A stretch of DNA of 50,997 nt, taken from the NCBI GenBank assembly GCA_022616055.1, contig JAKEFM010000160.1, positions 1 through 50,997 of the forward strand. The letters run 5' to 3'. Positions within the stretch are counted from its first letter, which is position 1, and every line of letters starts with the position of its first letter. The translations under genes were made by a program, and so were the position numbers. The notes under the pieces are model-generated. The model had not been told where the DNA came from. It saw nothing but the letters and a program-made list of their open reading frames with translations, and did no database searches. This DNA comes from Planctomycetota bacterium (GTDB lineage Bacteria; Planctomycetota; UBA1135; JAKEFM01). Positions 23,546-30,700 of this stretch are shown here, piece after piece.

Positions 23546-24762
23546 CCCTCCTCCCGGCGCAGGCAGAGGCTCGCGCAGGATCCGCCGAATCCGAAGGAGT
23601 TCGACAGCGCGACCCGCCCGTCGATCGGGACCGCGCGGCCCCCGTCGAGCGAGAGCCCCTCGAACTCCGGGTCCGCCTCGCGGAAGCCGGCGGAGGGAGG
23701 GGCGCGGCGCTCCTCGAGGGCGAGCCAGGCGAAGACCGCCTCGATCGCCCCGGCGGCCCCCAGCGTGTGGCCGACCGCCCCCTTGCTCGCGGAGACGGGC
23801 AGGCGCGCGAGCCCCTCGCCGAAGAGCCGGCGCATCGCCCGGTACTCGCTCCGGTCGTTGAGGATCGTCGCCGTGCCGTGCGCGTTCACGTGCGCGACCT
23901 CCGCGGCGGGGAGCCCCGCGTCGAGGAGGGCCTCCCGCATCGCGGCCTCGGCGCCCGACCCGTCGGGCTGAGGCTGGGTGAGGTGGTGCGCCTCGGCGGC
24001 CTCCCCGTAGCCGGCGATCTCGCCGAGCGACTTCGCCCCCCGCGACCGGGCGTGCGCGCCCGACTCGAGCACGAAGAAGGCGGCCCCTTCCCCCAGGTGG
24101 AATCCGCTCCGCGCCCGGTCGAAGGGACGCCCGGCGTCCGCGGTGAGGAGGTTCAGGGACCCGAACCCGGCGAACGTGTACTCGCTCATCGGGTCGAGGC
24201 CGCCCGCCAGGGCGACGTCGAGGACGCCGTCGCGGATCCGGCGCACGGCGAGGCCGATCGCGCTCGCCCCCGCGGCGCAGGCGTCGTTCACGTTGAGCGA
24301 GGGACCGTGGAGGCGGAGCCGTCCGGCGAGGTCCCGCGTCTGGTGGGCGGGGAGCGCCTGGAGGAGGGGGGGATAGATCGCGCCCTCGGCGCCGCGCTCG
24401 AGGTACGAGGCGAGGAACCTCCCCCCCGACCGCATCCCTCCGAGCGTCGTCCCGACGCAGAGACCGAAGCGGTCGCGCGCCCCGAGGGTGATCCCGAGCC
24501 CGGACCGGTCGAGCGCCTCCATTCCGGCGACGAGGCCGAGCTGCGTCGCCCGGTCGAGCCGGCGGAGGTCCTTCCCCTCGGGGAGGGACTCGGGGAAGCC
24601 CGGGACCTCGGCGCACCGCTTCACCCGGTAGGGCGCCGGGTCGAAGGTCCGCGCGTCCCGGACGGCGCACTCCCCGGCGAAGAGCGCGCGGCGGTTCGCC
24701 TCGAGTCCCACCCCGAAGGGGGAGACGACGCCGACGCCGGTGATCGTGACGGGTTCGCCCAA
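23542..24762 (-). CDS. Beta-ketoacyl-ACP synthase II (FabF-like), intact triad
   Basis: A 406-residue condensing enzyme with the whole catalytic set: Cys162 in NDACAAGAS, His295 in VNAHGTATILND, Lys327 and His332 in SASKGAVGHTLGAAGA. It starts VTITGVGVVSPFGVG and ends SNSFGFGGSCASL, both typical of FabF. It catalyses decarboxylative condensation of malonyl-ACP with the growing chain. It is the first ketosynthase of the operon, 57 bases after the LolA-like gene, and the only one of four with a full triad, so it is likely the chain extender. Confidence 0.95.
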   Translation of the reverse strand: MGEPVTITGVGVVSPFGVGLEANRRALFAGECAVRDARTFDPAPYRVKRCAEVPGFPESLPEGKDLRRLDRATQLGLVAGMEALDRSGLGITLGARDRFGLCVGTTLGGMRSGGRFLASYLERGAEGAIYPPLLQALPAHQTRDLAGRLRLHGPSLNVNDACAAGASAIGLAVRRIRDGVLDVALAGGLDPMSEYTFAGFGSLNLLTADAGRPFDRARSGFHLGEGAAFFVLESGAHARSRGAKSLGEIAGYGEAAEAHHLTQPQPDGSGAEAAMREALLDAGLPAAEVAHVNAHGTATILNDRSEYRAMRRLFGEGLARLPVSASKGAVGHTLGAAGAIEAVFAWLALEERRAPPSAGFREADPEFEGLSLDGGRAVPIDGRVALSNSFGFGGSCASLCLRREEG

Positions 24763-24819
24763 GTCCTTCGACCGGGGAGCCGGGGGATGCTACCCCCTCC
24801 TCCGGGGCCGGGCATCCGG

Positions 24820-25455
24820 TCACGGCCGCTCGAACCGCGAGGCGTCGACCTTCGCGAGGGGCCGGACGGAAGCCATCTCGTAGCGCGTCGAGTCCCCCGT
24901 CCGTCCGATCCACTCGAAGGCGCGGGGCAGTCCGTCCTCGGCGCCGACCTCGAAGCGCAGCTCCCGCACGGATCGGGCGAGGGGGTCGTCGGGCGAGCGG
25001 GGCTTCAGCCGCAGCGCCCGCGTCGAGCCCCCTCCCTCCTCCGCCAGCTCGAAGCGTTGCCAGATCTTCTCGATCGCGGCCGCGTCGGGGAGGCCGAGGA
25101 GGGGGAGCAGGACCGAGGCGCCGGACGGATCGACTCCGCTGAACTCCGGCTTCTCCGCCTCCCCGCGGTAGACCTCGATCCGTTCGCCCCGCGCGAGGAG
25201 GAGGCTCCGGCGCGGCTCGCGGATCTCGACGCGGAGGCGGCCGCGCCGGTCGAGGACCATCGAGCCGCGGGAGACGATCGGCTCCTCGAGCTGCGCGACG
25301 GTCTCCCTCAGCGTGAGGTCCGCCTCCAGGCCGGCCAACCCCTCGGCCTTCCTCTGGACGAACGCGAGGAGGTCGCCCGCCGGCCGCGTGGCCGGCGCGC
25401 TCGCCGGCTGCTGCGCGCTCATCGCGGCGAGGGCGAGTAGGGAGAGTCGCGTCAC
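24820..25455 (-). CDS. LolA-like outer-membrane lipoprotein carrier
   Basis: A 211-residue periplasmic protein with a signal peptide (SLLALAAMSAQQPASA). The mature part has the LolA/LolB-type beta-barrel-half pattern: YRGEAEKPEF, RGSMVLDRRGRLRVEIREP and FEVGAEDGLPRAFEW. GTG at 25455 overlaps the acyltransferase stop by 4 bases (GTGA). LolA-like proteins are characteristic neighbours of aryl-polyene and flexirubin synthases, where they are thought to bring the hydrophobic product to the outer membrane. Identified by structure of sequence and context, not by an exact match. Confidence 0.78.
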   Translation of the reverse strand: MTRLSLLALAAMSAQQPASAPATRPAGDLLAFVQRKAEGLAGLEADLTLRETVAQLEEPIVSRGSMVLDRRGRLRVEIREPRRSLLLARGERIEVYRGEAEKPEFSGVDPSGASVLLPLLGLPDAAAIEKIWQRFELAEEGGGSTRALRLKPRSPDDPLARSVRELRFEVGAEDGLPRAFEWIGRTGDSTRYEMASVRPLAKVDASRFERP

Positions 25456-26387
25456 GCCGGCGCCGTGCGCAGCGCCCCCGCTCGACCGGCTCCCGCCTCC
25501 CCGAGGATGGGCGAGGGGCTGAAGTACTGGTCCGGATGTTTCCGGAGGTAGCGCTCCGCGACCTCGAGCGTACGGCGCACGAGGTCTTCGACCGCCGCCG
25601 CGCGGCCCTCCCTGGCGTTCTCGGGCGGCCGGATCGGCTCCTCGAACACGACGCGGTACTTCCCGGCACCTTCCCGGAGGACGAACGAGGGGAGGATGGG
25701 CGCTCCGGCCGCGAGCGCGAGGGAGGCGTAGCCGCTCGGGACCCGCGACCGGCGGCCGAGAAACGTCGTCTCGATCGCGGGCCCGCCGAGCGCCCGATCG
25801 ACGAGCAGCGCGAGGAGCCCCCCCCGGCGCAGCCAATCGACGGCCCGCACGGCCGAGAGCGCGTCGGTCCCGATCTTGATCGTCTCGACTCCGAGGCGCT
25901 TCCGCGTCTCGATCCGGAACCCCTCGATCGCCTCGTCCTCGTCCACCGCGCTCACCACGGCGAGGGGATAGCCCCTTCTCGCGAACGCGATCCCCCCGAC
26001 CTCCCACGCCCCGAGGTGCGCCGTCGCGACGATCACCCCGCGCTTGCCGGGTTCGAGGGCGAGGAAACGCTCGAGCCCCTCGTAGCGGAGGATGTGCTCC
26101 TCCACCCGCCCCGGGTCGACGCGCAGCAGGTAAAACGTGTCGCACAGGACGTCGCAGTAGTTCCAGATCGTCCGCCGGGCGAGGGCCCGGCGTTTTCGGG
26201 CGTCGAGGTCCGGGCGGAGCGCCCGCACGTTCGCCTCGACGATTCGCCTCTGCGCGGTCCGCAGGAGGACGTCGCGCGCCCCGAACCCCCGGCCGACGGC
26301 GTAGGAAAGCCTCCGCGGGAGCAGGCCGAGGAGCCGTTCCCCGAAGCGGTACCAGCCGAGGGTGTTGTGGGGGTGGCGGGCCGGCAA
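25452..26387 (-). CDS. Lipid A biosynthesis (LpxL/HtrB-type) acyltransferase family protein
   Basis: A 311-residue member of the lauroyl/myristoyl acyltransferase family. The catalytic HX4E motif is His124-Glu129 in TAHLGAWE. VDRALGGPAIETTFLGRRSRVPSG is the usual family stretch. There is only a weak N-terminal membrane segment (LLGLLPRRLSYAVG). Related proteins in aryl-polyene clusters move an acyl or polyene group from carrier protein onto a lipid anchor. It is first in the run of genes leading through LolA to the ketosynthases, so it is probably part of that operon. Confidence 0.88.
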   Translation of the reverse strand: MPARHPHNTLGWYRFGERLLGLLPRRLSYAVGRGFGARDVLLRTAQRRIVEANVRALRPDLDARKRRALARRTIWNYCDVLCDTFYLLRVDPGRVEEHILRYEGLERFLALEPGKRGVIVATAHLGAWEVGGIAFARRGYPLAVVSAVDEDEAIEGFRIETRKRLGVETIKIGTDALSAVRAVDWLRRGGLLALLVDRALGGPAIETTFLGRRSRVPSGYASLALAAGAPILPSFVLREGAGKYRVVFEEPIRPPENAREGRAAAVEDLVRRTLEVAERYLRKHPDQYFSPSPILGEAGAGRAGALRTAPA

Positions 26388-26412
26388 GGGGCGCCCAGTT
26401 TACGTGCGGCTT

Positions 26413-26471
26413 CCGTCCGGGGATGGACTTGGGCGGCGCCTTCCCGGGGGGGTTGCTCGTCCCCCGGACGG
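26413..26471. repeat. 10-bp inverted repeat at the PIN truncation point
   Basis: CCGTCCGGGG (26413-26422) and CCCCGGACGG (26462-26471) are exact inverted repeats with a 39-base middle. The right arm ends where PIN-domain similarity stops. It may be a hairpin terminator for the remnant TA operon, or the scar of a rearrangement. Confidence 0.45.
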
Positions 26472-26613
26472 ATGCCTCACGCAGGAGATAGGTGTGGGGG
26501 AGGAGTTCCTCCCTCTCCTCCTCGAGTCGCTCAAGGGTCCGGCGAGCCGCCGCGTGATGCGCGTCTCCCGCGTCGGTGAGGGAGTAGAGGGAGGAGGTGT
26601 CGATGAGGATCAC
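26470..26613 (-). pseudogene. VapC-type PIN toxin, N-terminal fragment only
   Basis: The ATG at 26613 overlaps the antitoxin stop by ATGA. The first 48 residues read MILIDTSSLYSLTD, a run of helix, then PHTYLLREAS, matching the start of PIN domains (first Asp in LIDTS, second acidic residue Glu after LLRE). After that similarity stops and the frame continues in unrelated Pro-rich sequence through the acyltransferase. A complete PIN toxin is about 130 residues and needs two further acidic residues, so the nuclease is missing. It was called by domain knowledge, not by an alignment. Confidence 0.75.
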
Positions 26614-26852
26614 CCGCGGGGACCGCGGCCGAGGTAATCGTCATGGCGGACCGAGACGTCCTTCGCCTTTCCCCGCACCGCGCCGACGAACGTGAACCGG
26701 GTTCGCGGCCTGTTCCGGCGATCCGGAGGGCGACCGAGGGCCCGTGTGAGGATGGCCCGCACGGTCGCCGCGATCGACATGCGCTCGCGATACGCCGTTC
26801 GGCGAAGGGCCTCGTAGAGGTCTTCGTCCAGCTGGACCTGCGTCCGGATCAT
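26610..26852 (-). CDS. Ribbon-helix-helix (VapB/CopG-type) antitoxin
   Basis: An 80-residue protein. MIRTQVQLDEDLYEAL, then helix RTAYRERMSIAATVRAILTRALG, is the ribbon-helix-helix DNA-binding fold of CopG/VapB antitoxins; the basic tail would neutralise a PIN toxin. It overlaps the truncated toxin gene by 4 bases, the usual antitoxin-toxin order. With the toxin broken it may still act as a repressor of its own promoter or be on the way to loss. Confidence 0.85.
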   Translation of the reverse strand: MIRTQVQLDEDLYEALRRTAYRERMSIAATVRAILTRALGRPPDRRNRPRTRFTFVGAVRGKAKDVSVRHDDYLGRGPRG

Positions 26853-27201
26853 CGCGCCACCCTAACGGCATGCTGTCGAGCCGGCGATCGCCCCTTCCCC
26901 GGGGAACCCCTCCCCTGCCCGACCTACACGGTCGTGGGCCGTCGCGCCGTCGGAGGCGCGCCGGAGGACGCCTGCGGCCCGCGCCATCCCGTCGAGGTGG
27001 AGGGTCCGACCTGCGTGGGACCGGGGCCTTGCGGTGGCGCCGCCGGTTGGTCCGCTCCCTTTGAGATGGGACCCCAACGCCTTCCCCCAGGGGGGTTACG
27101 TCCCGGGTCCCCCGCGCTACCGGGGGACGGACGCTCGAGCGCCCGGCCGGCTCGAGTCCACCCGAAAACCGCCGGGGCCTCTCGTGCGTCTGTATCCCTG
27201 C
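26853..27201 (+). other. Intergenic stretch without a recognisable gene
   Basis: About 350 bases between the divergent antitoxin and sigma factor starts. A frame is open on the plus strand from 27034 but reads as low-complexity Pro/Arg sequence, not protein-like. It contains an 8-bp hairpin (27107-27128). GAAAACC near 27168 and CGTCT near 27187 could be an ECF-type -35/-10 pair for autoregulation, but this is weak. Confidence 0.4.
27107..27128. repeat. 8-bp GC hairpin upstream of sigma factor gene
   Basis: GTCCCCCG (27107-27114) and CGGGGGAC (27121-27128) are perfect inverted repeats with a 6-base loop, about 75 bases before the sigma factor ATG. Could be a terminator insulating the sigma operon from upstream transcription, or a leader structure. 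Confidence 0.35.
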
Positions 27202-27762
27202 ATGGACGTCGGAGCGGGACCCAGCCCGGACGGCCACCCGCTGGCCCTGCGGTTCCTCTCCCTCCGCGACCGGCTCGCCGGGACGGCCTTCCACGTCCTC
27301 GGCGACCGGCAGGAGGCCCGCGAGGCCGTGCAGGAGGCCTTCCTCCGGTGCTGGCGATCGCGGGCCTCGACCAACGGAGTACGGGACCTCGACGCCTGGG
27401 TCTTCTCCGCCGTCCTCAATGCGGCGAGGGATCTCCGCCGCCGGAGCGCCGTGCGCCGCGCCGAACCGTTGCCCACGGAGGAAGCGATGCAACCGACGAG
27501 TCTCGAACCCGGCCCCGCGGCCCTCGCCGAACGACGCGAGGCGCTCGCCCGCGTGCGCTTCGCGATCGGCGCGCTGCCGGAAGCCGAGCGCGAGGTCTTC
27601 CTCCTCCGCGAGAACGGGGACCTCACGTTCGAAGCGATCGCATCCCTCCTCCACGTGCCGGTCGGCACGGCGAAGACCCGGATGCGAGCGGCGCTGCGGC
27701 GGATCCGGGAGGCGCTCGCGCCGCCCGACCCTCTGTACGCCGAGCGGAGGACCCTGCAGTGA
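27202..27762 (+). CDS. ECF-family RNA polymerase sigma factor
   Basis: A 186-residue protein. Region 2 reads FHVLGDRQEAREAVQEAFLRCWRS then DAWVFSAVLNAARDLRRR, and region 4 reads IGALPEAEREVFLLRENGDLTFEAIASLL followed by a helix-turn-helix GTAKTRMRAALRRIREAL. ATG at 27202 is chosen because the longer frame is proline-rich and unlike sigma factors; GTG at 27184 is possible. The stop overlaps the GTG of an alternative start for the next gene. Its direct neighbour is a fused anti-sigma/macroglobulin protein, so it is likely kept inactive by it and released by an envelope signal. Confidence 0.93.
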   Translation: MDVGAGPSPDGHPLALRFLSLRDRLAGTAFHVLGDRQEAREAVQEAFLRCWRSRASTNGVRDLDAWVFSAVLNAARDLRRRSAVRRAEPLPTEEAMQPTSLEPGPAALAERREALARVRFAIGALPEAEREVFLLRENGDLTFEAIASLLHVPVGTAKTRMRAALRRIREALAPPDPLYAERRTLQ

Positions 27763-27773
27763 AAGGTGGACCC

Positions 27774-30700
27774 ATGGATGCCTGCGTGACCGCGAAGGAA
27801 CTCCTCCTCGACCACCTCTACGGCGCTCTCGACGAAGCCGAAGAGAAGGCCCTCCTCGACCACCTCGCCTCCTGCGCGGGATGCCGGGGCGCGCTCGAGA
27901 AGGCCCGCGCGCAGCGCGGCCTCCTCTCCGAGGCGGCGCGGCTGTCGGCCGACGACCTGAGCTTTGCCCCGCCTCCGCCTCCCCGCTCCTTCCCGTTCAC
28001 GGTTCCGCGCCGTCTCGCCGCCGCGGCCGCCGCCCTCCTCATCCTCGGACTCGGCGCCCTTGGCTACCGAGCCCACGAGCGCTCGAAGATCCTCGCCCGC
28101 TTCCCGCGCGTCTCGGTCCTCGGCCCCTCCGCCGTCCCTGCCGGAACGCCGGCGCAGTTCCTCGTCGAGGTCCGCGACCTCGACGGCGACCCGATCCGCG
28201 CGGAGGTCTCCGCCGACATCCAGCGCGCGGAGGGCCGGGAGACGCAGCAGTCGGTGACCGACCGCGAGGGCCAGGCGCGCCTCGCGGTCAACGCCGGCGC
28301 AGGGAGCCCCGGCGAGCAGATGCTCGTCGCCTTCCGCGTGACGACGCCCGACGGGACGAACCAGCTCGGCTCGACGATGCTGGTCCGCGACGCGACCCGG
28401 CTCCTCGCCCGCGTCTCCACCGACAAGCCCCTCTACAGGCCCGGCGAGGCCGTCCGCGTCCGGGCGCTCGCCCTCGAGCGATTCCGCCTGACCCCGGCCG
28501 GCGACCTGCCGGTCCGCTTCCAGATCCTCGACCCACGAGGGTCGCTCCTCGCCGACCAGATCGTCCCCGCGGTCGCTGGCGTCGGCGCGTGGACCTGGGC
28601 GATCCCGGAAGGGGCGCCCGGAGGCGAGTACCGGCTCGTCCTCTCCGGCGAGACCGGCGGCTTCGCGATGTTCCCCAAGACCGAGCGCAAGTTCGTCGTC
28701 CGCTCCTACCGCGTTCCCCGCATCAAGGGGGAGATCGACTTCGACCGCGACGCCTACGGCCCGGGCGCGAGCGGCGTGGCGACGGTCTCCGTCGAGCGGG
28801 CCGAGGGGGGCGTCCCCGCGGGCGCCGCGCTCGACGCGACCGTGACGGTCGACGGGAAGGAGGTCTCGCACGAGACGATCGTCCTCCCCGGCTCGGGCAG
28901 CGCGAAGGTCCCCTTCTCCCTGCCCAAGGAGATCGATCAGGGCCGCGGCACTCTCTCCGTCGTCGTCCGAGACGGAGGGAACGTCGAGACCATCGCCGAG
29001 ACCCTCCCGATCGTCGTCGACCGCCTCGACGTCGCGTTCTTCCCCGAGGGCGGCGACCTCGTCGCGGGCCTTCCCTCCCGCGTCTACTTCAGCGCCCGCG
29101 ACTCCAAGGACGAGCCCGCCGACCTGCAGGCGGACGTCCTCGACTCCCGCGGTCGCAAGGTCGCGGTGGCGGAAGTCGACGACCGCGGGATGGGGCGCTT
29201 CGAACTGACGCCGAAGGCGGGCGAGACCTACCGACTCGTTTCCCGGCGCCCCGACGGAATCGAGATCCGCTCTTCCTTCCCCTCGATCGCCGAGCGGGGC
29301 GTCGTGCTCCGCGCGCTCGACGACGCCACCCCCGCCCGGTCTCCGGTCCGGATCGAGGTCGCCTCGACGGAATCTGGCCGCCACGAGGTCGCCGCCTACT
29401 GCCGTGGCGTCCTCGTCGCCCAGGAGAGCGTGAACCTTGAGGCGGGCGGGCGCCGGGTGGTCGAGCTTCCCTCGCATCCCGACGTGGGCGGCGTGTTCCG
29501 GGTGACCGTCTTCGACCCCGCGGGAAGCCCCCGCGCCGAACGGCTCGTCTCCGTCGAACCGCCCCATCGCCTGGCACTCGACATCCGGCCCTCTGCCTCG
29601 GCGTTCTCCCCGGGCGAGACGGTGAAGGTCGACCTCCTCGCCCGAGGCCAGGACGGCCGGCCCGCCCGGGCGGTCTTCGGCGTGAGCGTCGTCGACGACG
29701 CCGTCGTCTCCCTCGCCAAGGACGAGGACACCCCTCCCCTCCCGATGCACTTCCTCCTCGGCCTCGAGGTCGAGGAGCTCGAGAAAGTCGACGTCTTCGC
29801 CCGCGGGCCGAACGCGGCCCGCGCCGCCGACCGGCTCCTCGGCGTCCAGGGCTGGCGGCGGTTCGCCTGGCGCGATCCGTCGGCGTTCCTGGCCTCCAAC
29901 GCCGAGAAGGGGCCCCGCGTCGTCGTCCCCGTCGCTGTCGACACGCCGCAGCGCTCCGACAACGAGCCGGAGGTCCGGGCAGCCGTCGCCGTCGCGATGG
30001 ACAGGGTGGACGGCCAACTCCGGACAGGAGCCGTCGCGATGGCGCTCGCGGGCTCGATCGCGCTGATGGTCGTCTCGATCGTCTCTGGCTTCGCGCGACG
30101 CCGTCCTCTCCGCGTCGCCGTCGGTCTCGCGAGCGCGGGGCTCGCGGTCTTCCTCTGTGTAGCCCTGCTCCCGGGAGCTCTACCCAAGGACGCCACGCAT
30201 CTCGCGTGGCTCGAATCACCGGAGCGTGCCGCGGGGCTCCCCGTGATCGTCTTCAACGGTTTCGGCGGTGGCGTGGGAGGTGGCGCGGCCCCTGCGGACA
30301 TCGCCCAGATCGTGGAGTGGTTCAAGGATCGCATTGGGGCGGAGGAGCAACTGGAACGACTGGGCGCTCCCGTGCTCCTACATGCTCCTCTGGACCCGAA
30401 CGCGATCATGCTCGGCCGGGCTGGGCTCGACGGGAGGATCCTCCAGTTCGACGGGGGTGGCTTCGGGAACGGCATGGATGCGAGAAAGAACGCCATGGAG
30501 GGCCTCGAGGAGGAGGGGAAACGAGGCGCCCGGGCTCTCCGGTTCCGAGCGGCCACCGGACACGACGACTTCTTCCTCGCCGACCGGAAGACTCAGCTCC
30601 GCGCGCAGTTTCAGCTCCTCGCGCGCGAGTACGCCCACAAGAAGCGCCCCGACCACGACGGAACCCGGATCGACTTCACGGAGGTCCTCTACTGGAACCC

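Noticed and set aside
12611-26387. Confident naming as an aryl-polyene cluster
   Set aside because: The tyrosine/histidine ammonia lyase and AMP ligase that define those clusters are not visible in the window, so only relatedness is claimed.
27117-30017. Long minus-strand open frame (966 codons) opposite the sigma factor and macroglobulin genes
   Set aside because: It lies wholly antisense to a well supported gene, reads as low-complexity Arg/Asp/Val-rich sequence and arises from G+C-rich codon third positions.
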